Source of the DNA: Bacillota bacterium
Lineage (GTDB): Bacteria > Bacillota > Clostridia > Acetivibrionales > DSM-1351
Length of the DNA: 64,000 nucleotides
Direction: 5' to 3'
Assembly (NCBI GenBank): GCA_023415305.1
Contig: JAEZKZ010000062.1
Location: 1 to 64,000 of the forward strand
Part shown: positions 44,494 through 53,799 of the stretch, piece after piece
How the letters are laid out: every line of letters begins with the position of its first letter
Position numbering within the stretch: position 1 is the first letter of the stretch
The notes under the pieces: generated by a model
What the model was told of the DNA's origin: nothing
The model's input: the letters and a program-made list of their open reading frames with translations, nothing else
Database searches by the model: none
Program-made: the position numbers and the translations under genes

Positions 44494-46192
44494 TGATGAA
44501 GAAATAATTGTTAACAGTTTATTTGAAATATTCAGCAATATACAAAGCCTTAATCTGGATGTATACAAAGCCTACTCGGGGGAGGAAGCCATTGAGTGGC
44601 TGAACAGAACCAGAATAGACATTGTTCTGACCGACATAAGAATGCCTGAGATTGATGGCTTACAACTGTTGGAAGTAATTCATAAAAGCTGGCCACAATG
44701 CAAGGTTATATTCTTAACCGGATACAATGAATTCGAGTATGTGTATAAGGCAATTCAGCATAGTGGAGTCAGTTATATACTGAAAACAGAAGATCATGAG
44801 AAAGTTATTGGTGCTGTTGAAAATGCCATAAAGGAAATTCAAAAAGGCATTAAAATCGAGGACTTAATTCATAAAGCAAAAGAACAGATGAATATGGCTG
44901 TAGACCTCTTTCAGAAGGATTATTTTATTCAACTGCTTAGAGGGGATACTTCATTAAGTATTAACAAAGCTCAGTTTGAACAACTATCCATATCAATGCA
45001 TGCTGAAAGTCAAGTTGTATTATTGCTGGGACATGTTGACAATATTCCTTCAGATGTTACTTATTGGAACAGGCTGCAGTATCTGTATTCCATAAGAATG
45101 ATTATAAATCAGAACCTGAGTCCTTACATCAGAAGCGTTATTGTAATGGATGAAAACTATAGATTTATCATATTCATTCAGCCAAAGGAGTTGTTTATTC
45201 AAAATCAAACAGTTGATACCTATTACTATGAAAAAGCAGTTTCATTTATTAAGGGTACTTTAGAGGTGATTCAGACGGCCTGCCGAGAATCCTTAAACCT
45301 GTCAATCAGCTTCGCGTTAGGTTCTGATGCATGCAGCTGGTCAGAAGTATCTCAGAAATACTATTTCCTGAACCAACTTCTAAATTACAAGATTGGTACA
45401 GGAATTGAAATGATTCTTATAGACAATGAAATAAAAAATAACAATTTTCTATCAGGTAGTTTGAATAATGAGGTAGTACCGGAATTTGATACAGATAACG
45501 AACCTTTGGAGATGGTGCTTAGAAAAAGAAGTTTCGATTTTTTTGAGCAATACCTTGAGTCGGGACAGAGTGATAAATATTTTGAGGTTCTATCGGAATT
45601 AATAGAACCGTTGAAATCCATAAAGAGTAAAAATTCCAATTTGGCAATTGAAGCATATTATAAGGTGGCTCTCAGTTTGTTGACATATATTAATCGCTGG
45701 AAACTGACCGATAAAATTGCTTTTCATATAGCACAGAACAAGCTTATGAGAATTGAGAAGCATGACTCATGGCCTGAGGCTGTACAATACCTCTACGATA
45801 TATCCAATATCATATTCAAGCTACAGAGTGACGAACAAAAAAAGAGGGCCGACAATACTATCGAGTATATACAAAAGTTTATTGAAGACCACCTGAGTGA
45901 GGATCTGTCTCTGGTCAGGCTGGCAGAGCAGGTTTATTTAAACCCCTCATATCTTTCAAGACTGTATAAACAGTTAGCCGGCACAAATTTGTCAGAGTTC
46001 ATTGATAGTACCAGGATAAATAAAGCCAAAGAACTGCTGCTAAAAGATAATATCAAGATACATGAAGTTGCCAGAATGGTAGGGTATGAAACAGCGGCCT
46101 CATTTACCCGTTTCTTCAGAAAAATATGCGGCTGCTCGCCACAGGAATATCATGACACATATGGGTCGGTAAAACAGATGCTGAATAGGTAG
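44471..46192 (+). CDS. Response regulator, YesN-type (second system)
   Basis: Regulator of 573 residues. The best start is GTG 44471: GGAGGTGA lies five bases upstream, and the protein then begins MYRLLIVDDEE, the normal YesN opening. ATG 44465 falls inside the ribosome-binding site. Receiver domain with acidic pair DDEE, phosphoacceptor Asp55 in LTDIRMP, and Lys in YILKTED. A long middle region follows, and an AraC HTH pair ends the protein (SLVRLAEQVYLNPSYLSRLY and KIHEVARMVGYETAASFTRF). Translation is probably coupled to the kinase. It likely activates the transport and GH51/GH43 genes downstream. Confidence 0.9.
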   Translation: MYRLLIVDDEEIIVNSLFEIFSNIQSLNLDVYKAYSGEEAIEWLNRTRIDIVLTDIRMPEIDGLQLLEVIHKSWPQCKVIFLTGYNEFEYVYKAIQHSGVSYILKTEDHEKVIGAVENAIKEIQKGIKIEDLIHKAKEQMNMAVDLFQKDYFIQLLRGDTSLSINKAQFEQLSISMHAESQVVLLLGHVDNIPSDVTYWNRLQYLYSIRMIINQNLSPYIRSVIVMDENYRFIIFIQPKELFIQNQTVDTYYYEKAVSFIKGTLEVIQTACRESLNLSISFALGSDACSWSEVSQKYYFLNQLLNYKIGTGIEMILIDNEIKNNNFLSGSLNNEVVPEFDTDNEPLEMVLRKRSFDFFEQYLESGQSDKYFEVLSELIEPLKSIKSKNSNLAIEAYYKVALSLLTYINRWKLTDKIAFHIAQNKLMRIEKHDSWPEAVQYLYDISNIIFKLQSDEQKKRADNTIEYIQKFIEDHLSEDLSLVRLAEQVYLNPSYLSRLYKQLAGTNLSEFIDSTRINKAKELLLKDNIKIHEVARMVGYETAASFTRFFRKICGCSPQEYHDTYGSVKQMLNR

Positions 46193-46244
46193 TTGATTGA
46201 AAGACAGAGATATTTATTGCTTTGCATTTGGAGGTCGGTAATTA

Positions 46245-47969
46245 GTGAGCAGAAATAAAACATTAAAATATATTATAACGTTTATTGCTTTATCAATATC
46301 CATCGGACTTATTACAGCTTGTAGTGAAAATGATTATAAGAACTACCATACCGAAAAAACAATGATAAGCGATTCGTCACTTCAGGAGAGCAATAAAGGA
46401 ACTATAGCTGATCCTTTTGGGAAATATACCCCTCCAGTTGACATAACTTTTATACGTGGAATAGATGAAGATTTTGCCCAGAATGTGTTACCAAAGACAC
46501 CCGGTGAAACCATTCAGGATAACCGCTGGCTAACGGTTTACAGAGAGGAATTGGGGATAAATGTAAAGTATGCGTGGACAATCAGAGGCAATGAAGTATC
46601 TGAGCAATTCTCTCAGAAGATTAACGTTACTCTGGCCTCGGGGGATTTACCGGATGTCATGTTAGTCAATTCGACCCAGCTTAGGCAGCTGGTTGATTCC
46701 GGTCAGGTGGAGGATATGACTGAATACTTTGACAAGTATGCAGCACCCTTGACCAAGGAAATTTATAATCAGGAGAGTTCGGCAACTTTAGATTCTGCTA
46801 CAATAAACGGTAGACTGATGGCCATACCAGAACCTTATTCATATGCAGAAGTTGCGCAGTATTTATGGATAAGGGACGACTGGTTGAAAAACCTGGGCTT
46901 GGAGGCACCAAAGTCCATGGAGGATCTTCTGGAAATATCCTGGGCTTTTACAAATCTGGATCCTGATCGGAATGGCAAGAATGACACCTACGGTCTGGCA
47001 ATTTCAAAGGATATATACGGGGGTACTATGTCAATAGAGGGCTTTTTCGCCGGCTATCATTCATATCCCAATATGTGGATAGAAGATAATTCGGGGAAGT
47101 TGGTGTGGGGAAGTACATTACCTGAAACAAAAAAAGCGCTGAGTAAACTTGCTGGTATGTATAAGTCGGGTGAAATAGACAGAGAATTTAGTGTTAAGGA
47201 CGGAAGCAAGGTAGCTGAGACTATTGCGAAAGGTCAGGTTGGAATAGAGTTTGGGGCACAGTGGAATCCAATGTATCCCTTAATAAAAAGTTTCAATAAT
47301 GATAATGATGCCGATTGGACAGGATATCCCCTTGTTTCTGATGATAATAGCAAGGTTATGGTTCCTCTGAAATACAACCAGACAAGAATATTTGCTGTTA
47401 AGAAAGGTTATCCTCATCCCGAGGCACTGGTAAAGCTTATAAATATGCATCTTGAAAAAAACTGGGGTAAAACGGCAGATTTCAATAAATATTATATGCC
47501 TGCTGAGAACGACGGAGTAGGGGTTTGGAAGTTTTCACCTGTAGTTCCTACTCCTCCTTACAAGAACCTAAATGCATTTCTGGAAATTGAAGCTGCAAGA
47601 AAAAATAAAAACTTTTCAGATTTAAGAGGTGAAGCAAAAGCCATACAATCCAATCTTGATGCCTATAACAGTGGTGACAAGTCGAAATGGGGCTGGGAAA
47701 AGATTTACGGGATAGATGGTGTTATGGGCATTCTTAAAAGCTATAAGACTAATGGGCAACTTTTACCTGAAAAATTTGTTGGAGCTTCAACAAACACCAT
47801 GGCAGAGAAAAAGGCTGTCATGGATATGCTGGAGAGAGAGGTATTCATAAAAATAATTATGGGTGAGTCGCCTATTTCGGATTTCGACAAGTTTGTAGAT
47901 GACTGGTATAAAATTGGTGGAGAAGAAATAACAAAGGAAGTAAATAGTTGGTATGCTTCAATAAAATAA
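46245..47969 (+). CDS. Sugar-binding lipoprotein, first of a second tandem pair (possible co-sensor)
   Basis: Family 1 solute-binding protein of 574 residues with lipobox LITAC. GTG start with GGAGGT upstream. It lies 52 bp after the response regulator with no terminator between, so it belongs to the sensor operon. It is a full-length paralogue of the gene at 48500: shared stretches include LPKTPGET, QKINVTLASGDLPDV, YLWIR, TKDIY-like and FNKYYMP. A terminator and a 530-bp gap separate them. By position it may be the ligand-presenting partner of the kinase, repeating the layout at 2486-10847. Confidence 0.88.
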   Translation: MSRNKTLKYIITFIALSISIGLITACSENDYKNYHTEKTMISDSSLQESNKGTIADPFGKYTPPVDITFIRGIDEDFAQNVLPKTPGETIQDNRWLTVYREELGINVKYAWTIRGNEVSEQFSQKINVTLASGDLPDVMLVNSTQLRQLVDSGQVEDMTEYFDKYAAPLTKEIYNQESSATLDSATINGRLMAIPEPYSYAEVAQYLWIRDDWLKNLGLEAPKSMEDLLEISWAFTNLDPDRNGKNDTYGLAISKDIYGGTMSIEGFFAGYHSYPNMWIEDNSGKLVWGSTLPETKKALSKLAGMYKSGEIDREFSVKDGSKVAETIAKGQVGIEFGAQWNPMYPLIKSFNNDNDADWTGYPLVSDDNSKVMVPLKYNQTRIFAVKKGYPHPEALVKLINMHLEKNWGKTADFNKYYMPAENDGVGVWKFSPVVPTPPYKNLNAFLEIEAARKNKNFSDLRGEAKAIQSNLDAYNSGDKSKWGWEKIYGIDGVMGILKSYKTNGQLLPEKFVGASTNTMAEKKAVMDMLEREVFIKIIMGESPISDFDKFVDDWYKIGGEEITKEVNSWYASIK

Positions 47970-48013
47970 GATTTTCTGTTTATTACTGTAATTATATTGA
48001 TTATTTGTATGTA

Positions 48014-48056
48014 GCTGGGATTTAACTCTATGCAGGGTTAAATCCTTTTTTACACA
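48014..48056 (+). terminator. Terminator after the first binding protein of the second pair
   Basis: GGATTTAACTC (48019-48029) pairs with GGGTTAAATCC (48037-48047, one wobble), followed by TTTTTTAC. It closes the kinase-regulator-binding protein operon. Confidence 0.82.
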
Positions 48057-48126
48057 TATAGGATTTATATATTTTTTGTATGCGTCGTATATGCTGATAT
48101 ATCAAAGGTTAGATGACTACACTAGA

Positions 48127-48294
48127 AAACTCCATGCATATAAATTTCTATATGCGGGGTTTGAAAAGGGGATTCCCCTTTCCGATGTAGGGGGGGTGCT
48201 CAGAAACACAAAGTGTTTCGTCGAAGGGGGGAGTAGTCCCCCCTAGCGAACAAGATAATTTGCGAGCTAAGACGGAGTAATCAGAACGGGCACT
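48127..48294 (+). ncRNA. Candidate structured RNA or structured repeat element
   Basis: This part of the 530-bp gap between the two binding-protein genes is far more GC-rich than its surroundings and folds into consecutive perfect hairpins. They are AAACTCC-GCATATA with TATATGC-GGGGTTT (48127-48162); AAAGGGG/CCCCTTT (48165-48181); GAAACAC/GTGTTTC (48203-48219); AGGGGGGA/TCCCCCCT (48225-48244); and GCGAA/TTTGC (48246-48263). GTGCTC (48196-48201) can pair with GGGCAC (48288-48293) and close the last three into a multi-branch junction. No ribosome-binding site or start codon fits an ORF here. It could be a small RNA, a cis element of the next gene, or a dispersed structured repeat like the bcr-type elements of Bacillus. 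I do not recognise the family. Confidence 0.5.
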
Positions 48295-48447
48295 AAACAG
48301 CTAGGCGAAGGAAATTTCTTGTAAAAGGTAAACAAATGTTAAGGAAGTAAAAAAGTGTTCTATTTTTTTATGTATGAATACAAAACTTTGTAAATGAAAG
48401 ATAACAAAGTAAAAACATGTTCATAGTATTAATAGTGTCCCCCTCCT

Positions 48448-48453
48448 ATAATA
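48448..48453 (+). promoter_or_regulatory. -10 element before the second binding protein
   Basis: TATAAT near 48448-48453 lies about 50 bp before the ATG at 48500. No good -35 is seen at 17 bp, which fits activator-dependent expression. AGGAGG precedes the ATG. Confidence 0.45.
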
Positions 48454-48499
48454 TAGATGAGGCCTCAAAGACTAAATAAAATATTTAGGAGGAAAACAA

Positions 48500-50221
48500 A
48501 TGAAGTTTAGTTATTTGAAAAAAGCTGTTTCATTAGCATTAGCTCTTTCGATGTCAGCAGCAATATTTACAGCTTGCGGTAATGAAAACTCATCAGAAAA
48601 TTCTGCACCATCAGGTCAGAGTACATCAACAGCAGATACTTCTTCTGCATCAAAAGATCCCCTCGGCAAATACGATCCTGCCATTGACATATCATTTGTT
48701 CGTGGAATAGATGATGACCTTGCAGCTAACATATTGCCAAAAACACCGGGTGAAACATTAGAAGATAACCGTTGGACAAAGGTATATAAAGAAGAGTTGG
48801 GTATCAATGTAAGTTATGCTTGGACAGTAAAAGGTAATGAAACTTCAGATGCATATACCCAAAAAATAAATGTAACATTAGCCTCGGGAGACCTACCCGA
48901 TGTGGTTTTAGTTAATCCATCTCAGCTTAAACAGCTTGTAGATTCAGATATGGTTGAGGATATGACTCAATATTATAATGACTATGCCTCAGAACAGTTG
49001 AAAAAATATATGACTGAAGAAGGAACCGGAATTATTGATTCTGTTACCTTTGACGGTAAGATGATGGCAGTTCCTGAAACTGTTGCGTTTAATGAGCAAG
49101 CTCAGTACTTGTGGATCAGAAACGACTGGCTTAAAAAATTAAACCTGCAGGCACCAAAGACAATGGATGATGTGCTGAAAATTTCAGAAGCATTTACAAC
49201 CCAGGACCCTGATGGTAATGGAAAGAACGATACTTATGGTCTTCCTATTACAAAAGATATATACAGCGGAGCTATGGGAACTGAAGGTTTCTTTGCAGGC
49301 TACCATGCATATCCTAACTTATGGGTTGAAGACAGCAACGGTAAACTTGCATGGGGTAGTACACTTCCTGAAACAAAAGTAGCTTTACAGAAGCTGGCTG
49401 AAATGTATAAGGCCGGACAGATAGAACAGGAATTTGGAGTTAAGGATGGGGGCAAAGTTGCTGAATCAATAGCAGCAGGTAAGTTTGGTATCAATTATGG
49501 TGCTCAATGGAACCCGATGTATCCATTGATCAGTAACTTCAATAATGATAAGAATGCCGACTGGACCGCATATCCCATTGTTTCAAATGACGACAAAAAG
49601 GCTATGGTTCCTCTCAAGTTCAACCAGACAAGAATATTTGCTGTAAAAAAAGGATATAAGAATCCTGAAGCACTTGTTAAGCTCATGAATATGCATATAG
49701 AAAAGAACTGGGGAGAGTCAGCTGACTTTAACAAGTACTATATGCCTGTTGAAAATGGTGCGGTAGGAGTTTGGAAGTTCTCACCTGTGTGCCCTGCTCC
49801 TTCCTTTAAAAATCTTGAGGCATTTATAGCAATAGACGAAGCAAGAAAAACTGGTGATTTTAGTAAACTGACCGGCGAACCAAAAGTTATTCAGGCAAAT
49901 ATCGACGCTTATGAAAAGGGCGACGATACAATGTGGGGCTGGGAGAGAATATATGGCAAAACAGGTGCTTTCAAAAGCATGGTTGAATACAAGAACAACG
50001 ATCAGTTGTTAAAGGAAAAGTTCACCGGAGCACCAACTCAAACAATGTCAGAAAAGAAGACAACTCTTGATAAAATGGAAAAGGAAGTATTTGTAAAGAT
50101 AATCATGGGTTCTGTATCAATTGATGAGTTTGATAAATTTGTCAGTGATTGGAACAAATTAGGTGGAGAAACCATGACAAAGGAAGTTAACGAATGGTAT
50201 GATTCCGTTAAATCAAAGTAA
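48500..50221 (+). CDS. Sugar-binding lipoprotein, second of the second pair (transport)
   Basis: Family 1 solute-binding protein of 573 residues with lipobox IFTAC and a Ser/Thr-rich linker. TTTAGGAGG gives a very strong ribosome-binding site. It has its own promoter region and precedes two permeases, a GH51 and a GH43 gene, so it is likely the transport receptor for arabinoxylan or arabinan-type oligosaccharides. A hairpin without a clear T-run follows its stop codon, as after the binding protein at 7661. The large gap upstream holds the structured element at 48127-48294. Confidence 0.91.
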   Translation: MKFSYLKKAVSLALALSMSAAIFTACGNENSSENSAPSGQSTSTADTSSASKDPLGKYDPAIDISFVRGIDDDLAANILPKTPGETLEDNRWTKVYKEELGINVSYAWTVKGNETSDAYTQKINVTLASGDLPDVVLVNPSQLKQLVDSDMVEDMTQYYNDYASEQLKKYMTEEGTGIIDSVTFDGKMMAVPETVAFNEQAQYLWIRNDWLKKLNLQAPKTMDDVLKISEAFTTQDPDGNGKNDTYGLPITKDIYSGAMGTEGFFAGYHAYPNLWVEDSNGKLAWGSTLPETKVALQKLAEMYKAGQIEQEFGVKDGGKVAESIAAGKFGINYGAQWNPMYPLISNFNNDKNADWTAYPIVSNDDKKAMVPLKFNQTRIFAVKKGYKNPEALVKLMNMHIEKNWGESADFNKYYMPVENGAVGVWKFSPVCPAPSFKNLEAFIAIDEARKTGDFSKLTGEPKVIQANIDAYEKGDDTMWGWERIYGKTGAFKSMVEYKNNDQLLKEKFTGAPTQTMSEKKTTLDKMEKEVFVKIIMGSVSIDEFDKFVSDWNKLGGETMTKEVNEWYDSVKSK

Positions 50222-50258
50222 GGTAGCTGGATAGAAAGTAAGGTTGATTAGATAGATG

Positions 50259-50296
50259 GAAGGAAAGGACCAAAGAATTGCTTAATCCTTTCCTTC
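50259..50296 (+). promoter_or_regulatory. Intercistronic hairpin after the binding protein
   Basis: GAAGGAAAGGA (50259-50269) pairs perfectly with TCCTTTCCTTC (50286-50296). The following TTGTCTACC is only weakly T-rich, so partial termination or message stabilisation is likely. It matches the hairpin at 9063-9102 in position. Confidence 0.65.
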
Positions 50297-50361
50297 TTGT
50301 CTACCTGAAAGATTTATCAGGTAAACATTGTAATAATATATTCTGATTAGGGGGCATTAGC

Positions 50362-51264
50362 TTGAAAAACATATCTCTAAAGAAACAACTACCCTTGCAT
50401 CTGATGATTCTCCCGGGATTTATCATTCTATTAATATTTCATTATATCCCTATGGCTGGTATTGTAATTGCATTTCAAAAGTTTATTCCTGCAAAAGGTT
50501 TATTCGGGAATCAAAAATGGATAGGTCTTGACAATTTTAGATATGTCCTTGATCTGCCGAACTTTGGCAGTGTAGTATGGAATACCATTGCTATAGCTGT
50601 AATGAAAATAATCCTGGGGCTTGTTATCCCAATAATATTTGCAATTCTTATTAATGAAGTAACAAATAATGGATTAAAACGAAGCATTCAAACACTTATA
50701 TACCTCCCCCACTTCTTGTCGTGGGTTGTACTTGGAGGAATTTTGATTGATATTCTGTCACCATCCGGCGGAATAGTAAATGGACTTATCAAATTGCTCG
50801 GGTTTGAGCCTATATTCTTTCTGGGCGATAATAAATGGTTCCAGGGAACCATGGTGTTTACTGAGACCTGGAAGGAATTTGGTTACGGTACAATAATATA
50901 TCTGGCCGCAATTACCGGAATTGATCCAAGTCTGTATGAAGCAGCCCGTATTGATGGAGCCAACAGATGGAAACAGATTTTGAATATCACTTTGCCTGGT
51001 ATGAGAATGGTTATTGTACTGCTCATGGTACTTAGTCTTGGAAATCTTTTGAATGCTGGTTTTGACCAGATATTCAATTTATATAGTCCTCCAGTATATG
51101 AAAGCGGAGATATATTAGACACCTTTGTGTATAGAATAGGTCTACTTGATGCGCAGTATGGAGTTGCAACTGCTGTCGGACTATTCAAATCCGTAGTTTC
51201 GTTTACGCTTATTTCAGTATCCTACTTCTGTGCTTATAAGTTCGCAGATTACAGGATTTTCTAA
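50362..51264 (+). CDS. ABC sugar permease, LplB-type
   Basis: Membrane subunit of the importer, 300 residues, TTG start with AGGGGGC upstream. Six membrane segments and EAA loop LYEAARIDGANRWKQILNITLPG. The N-terminus is short (KNISLKKQLPLHLM), then TM1. The next permease begins 13 bp after its stop codon. Together with the binding protein at 48500 it should import an oligosaccharide later cut by GH51 and GH43. No ATPase gene is present. Confidence 0.91.
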   Translation: MKNISLKKQLPLHLMILPGFIILLIFHYIPMAGIVIAFQKFIPAKGLFGNQKWIGLDNFRYVLDLPNFGSVVWNTIAIAVMKIILGLVIPIIFAILINEVTNNGLKRSIQTLIYLPHFLSWVVLGGILIDILSPSGGIVNGLIKLLGFEPIFFLGDNKWFQGTMVFTETWKEFGYGTIIYLAAITGIDPSLYEAARIDGANRWKQILNITLPGMRMVIVLLMVLSLGNLLNAGFDQIFNLYSPPVYESGDILDTFVYRIGLLDAQYGVATAVGLFKSVVSFTLISVSYFCAYKFADYRIF

Positions 51265-51277
51265 GGGGGGTATCCAA

Positions 51278-52159
51278 TTGAAGCATAAAACTAAAAAACT
51301 CAGTGTATTTACAGTAGTTAACAACAGTTTCCTTATCCTTTCGGCACTGCTGTGTATTATACCACTTATTCATATTTTAGCCGTGTCCTTCAGCTCTAGT
51401 TCAGCTGCAGCAGCCGGTAAGGTTGTATTTTGGCCAGTAGAATTCTCGTTGAATTCGTATGCTTATGTTGCCAGAAGAGCTGCTTTCTGGCAATCAATGC
51501 TGGTATCCTTTGAGAGAATAGCACTTGGTGGAGTCGTTAATCTTGTTTTAACAATATTGTGTGCCTATCCCTTATCAAAGGAAAAATCTGAATTTAAATT
51601 CCGTACATTTTATGCATGGACATTTTTCGTAACTATGCTTTTCAGCGGAGGCTTGATTCCATGGTATATAGTAATCAAGGAGGCAGGCTTGCTAGATAGC
51701 CTGTGGGCTTTGGTTCTTCCAGGAGCTGTACCTGTTTTCAGTGTAATATTGCTTTTGAATTTCTTCAGGGAAATACCAAAGGAACTAAGCGAAGCAGCAT
51801 TTATAGACGGAGCAGGGCACTGGACAACACTTTGGAGGATCTACGTACCTGTATCAACTCCAGCACTTGCAACTATTACGCTGTTTTCACTTGTAGGACA
51901 TTGGAATAGCTGGTTTGACGGTCTTATTCTGATGAATAAAGCAGAGAATTATCCGCTCCAAAGTTATATACAGACTATTGTAGTTCAAAGATCCTACAGT
52001 ATGCTGTCCAGACAGGAAATTTCCGAACTTGCTACAGTTTCCGACAGAACGTTGAGGTCCTCTCAGATTTTCCTGGGTACTCTTCCGATAATACTTGTCT
52101 ACCCGTTCCTTCAGAAATATTTCGTCAAGGGTATTGTTCTTGGCGGTGTAAAGGGTTAA
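51278..52159 (+). CDS. ABC sugar permease, YtcP-type
   Basis: Second membrane subunit, 293 residues. The start is TTG 51278 with AAGGGGGG upstream; a longer frame from 51230 would overlap the previous gene and has no ribosome-binding site. Six membrane segments and EAA loop LSEAAFIDGAGHWTTLWRIYVP, ending in the YFVKGIVLGGVKG tail typical of YtcP. A gap of about 70-80 bp leads to GH51. Confidence 0.91.
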   Translation: MKHKTKKLSVFTVVNNSFLILSALLCIIPLIHILAVSFSSSSAAAAGKVVFWPVEFSLNSYAYVARRAAFWQSMLVSFERIALGGVVNLVLTILCAYPLSKEKSEFKFRTFYAWTFFVTMLFSGGLIPWYIVIKEAGLLDSLWALVLPGAVPVFSVILLLNFFREIPKELSEAAFIDGAGHWTTLWRIYVPVSTPALATITLFSLVGHWNSWFDGLILMNKAENYPLQSYIQTIVVQRSYSMLSRQEISELATVSDRTLRSSQIFLGTLPIILVYPFLQKYFVKGIVLGGVKG

Positions 52160-52241
52160 TCTTGCAATATATTCTGCAGAACAGACGGGTAAGTGAACTT
52201 TAAATTAAGTTATCGTTGAGGGGGTGTTTGATATAGTAAAA

Positions 52242-53711
52242 ATGATTTTGAATGCTGATATAAAAAAGGGAAAAATAAATAGAAACATATACGGTCATTT
52301 TTCTGAACATCTTGGAAGATGCATTTACGAGGGAATATGGGTGGGGGAAAATTCCTCCATCCCAAATATAAAAGGCTTCCGTACTGATGTGGTAGAAGCC
52401 CTTAAAAAACTAAACATTCCTGTCCTTAGATGGCCGGGAGGGTGTTTTGCTGATGAGTATCACTGGACAGACGGAATCGGCCCAAAGGAAAGCAGACCTT
52501 GCATGGTTAATACCCATTGGGGAGGTGTGATTGAAAACAACCATTTTGGTACCCATGAGTTTCTTGAATTCTGTGAATTAATTGGTGCTGAGCCATATAT
52601 ATGCGGTAATGTGGGAAGCGGTACGGTTCATGAAATGCAGCAATGGGTAGAGTATATCACCTTTGACGGAAAATCGCCTATGACTGAATTGCGAAAGGCC
52701 AACGGTAAGCCAGCCCCCTGGCGGTTAAAATATTTCGGAGTAGGCAATGAAAACTGGGGCTGCGGCGGAAACATGCGTGCCGAGTATTATGCCGACCAAT
52801 ACCGCAGATACGCAACATACGTAAGAAACTTCGGAGAGAATAAGATTTACAAGATAGCCGGCGGTCCTTCGGTTGACGATTACCACTGGACCGAGGTTTT
52901 AATGCGAGAAGCAGGGAAGCAAATGGACGGCCTGAGTCTCCATTATTACACAAGAGTTTCGAAGGATTGGTCTATACAAGGCTCCGCTACCGAGTTTGAG
53001 GAAAACGAATGGTTTTCAGTAATGCAGAACGCCCTTTATATGGATGAACTTGTAACAAAGCATTCAAACATTATGGACAAATATGATCCTGAGAAAAAGG
53101 TGGGATTGATAGTTGATGAGTGGGGTACCTGGTTCGGTGTCGAGCCCGGAACAAATCCCGGGTTCCTCTATCAACAAAACACCCTCAGAGATGCGTTGGT
53201 GGCTGGAATCCACTTCAACCTGTTCAACAACCATTGCGACAGAGTACAAATGGCTAATATAGCACAGATAATTAATGTGCTGCAATCTGTCATTCTTACA
53301 GAAGGGGAGAAAATACTTCTGACTCCGACATATCATGTATTTGACATGTACAAGGTACATCACGATGCAGATCTCTTGTCAATGGATTTTGAAAGCCCGG
53401 GATACGTTTTCAATGGAGAGAATATACCTCAGCTCAGCGTATCCTCCTCAATGGACAATGAAGGAAAAATTCATGTTTCAATTTGTAATCTAAATCCCTC
53501 CGAGGCTGTAGATATTGATATAGATATTAGAGGTTCAGAGGTACAAGGCTGTAGTGGTAAAATTGTATCCTCTGACAGGATGAATGCAAAAAATACTTTT
53601 GAAGCTTTAGAAAATGTAAAAATTGAGACTTTTAATAATATTCGCCTGTTAAAGAATCATATTACCGGAGAGATACCCTCAAAATCGGTGGTTACCATAG
53701 AAGTTATATAA
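52242..53711 (+). CDS. GH51 alpha-L-arabinofuranosidase; start codon uncertain
   Basis: Intracellular retaining arabinofuranosidase of about 489 residues. Acid/base Glu170 lies in GVGNENWGCGG and nucleophile Glu293 in LIVDEWGTW, both numbered from ATG 52242. The N-terminal NIYGHFSEHLGRCIYEGIW and LRWPGGCFADEYHW are GH51 hallmarks. The start is unclear: a G-rich site (GAGGGGGTG, 52218-52226) is too far from ATG 52242 and overlaps GTG 52224. The best-spaced codon is ATA 52233. The protein removes arabinose side chains. It sits between the permeases and GH43, suggesting that the operon handles arabinoxylan or arabinan fragments. A terminator follows. Confidence 0.9.
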   Translation: MILNADIKKGKINRNIYGHFSEHLGRCIYEGIWVGENSSIPNIKGFRTDVVEALKKLNIPVLRWPGGCFADEYHWTDGIGPKESRPCMVNTHWGGVIENNHFGTHEFLEFCELIGAEPYICGNVGSGTVHEMQQWVEYITFDGKSPMTELRKANGKPAPWRLKYFGVGNENWGCGGNMRAEYYADQYRRYATYVRNFGENKIYKIAGGPSVDDYHWTEVLMREAGKQMDGLSLHYYTRVSKDWSIQGSATEFEENEWFSVMQNALYMDELVTKHSNIMDKYDPEKKVGLIVDEWGTWFGVEPGTNPGFLYQQNTLRDALVAGIHFNLFNNHCDRVQMANIAQIINVLQSVILTEGEKILLTPTYHVFDMYKVHHDADLLSMDFESPGYVFNGENIPQLSVSSSMDNEGKIHVSICNLNPSEAVDIDIDIRGSEVQGCSGKIVSSDRMNAKNTFEALENVKIETFNNIRLLKNHITGEIPSKSVVTIEVI

Positions 53712-53730
53712 GTGTATAATAAATTTACCG

Positions 53731-53767
53731 GAATGTCCTGCCTATATCTGTATAGCCAGGACATTTT
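53731..53767 (+). terminator. Terminator-like hairpin between GH51 and GH43
   Basis: AATGTCCTG-C-CTATA pairs with TATAG-C-CAGGACATT around TCTG, followed by TTAGC. The short T-run suggests partial termination between the two genes. Confidence 0.65.
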
Positions 53768-53799
53768 AGCAGTTATAAAAGGAAGGCGGGATATATTTA

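Noticed and set aside
48163..48245. Short peptide gene in the structured element (frame FEKGIPLSDVGG...)
   Set aside because: The frame has no ribosome-binding site or start codon, and the sequence is dominated by stem palindromes.
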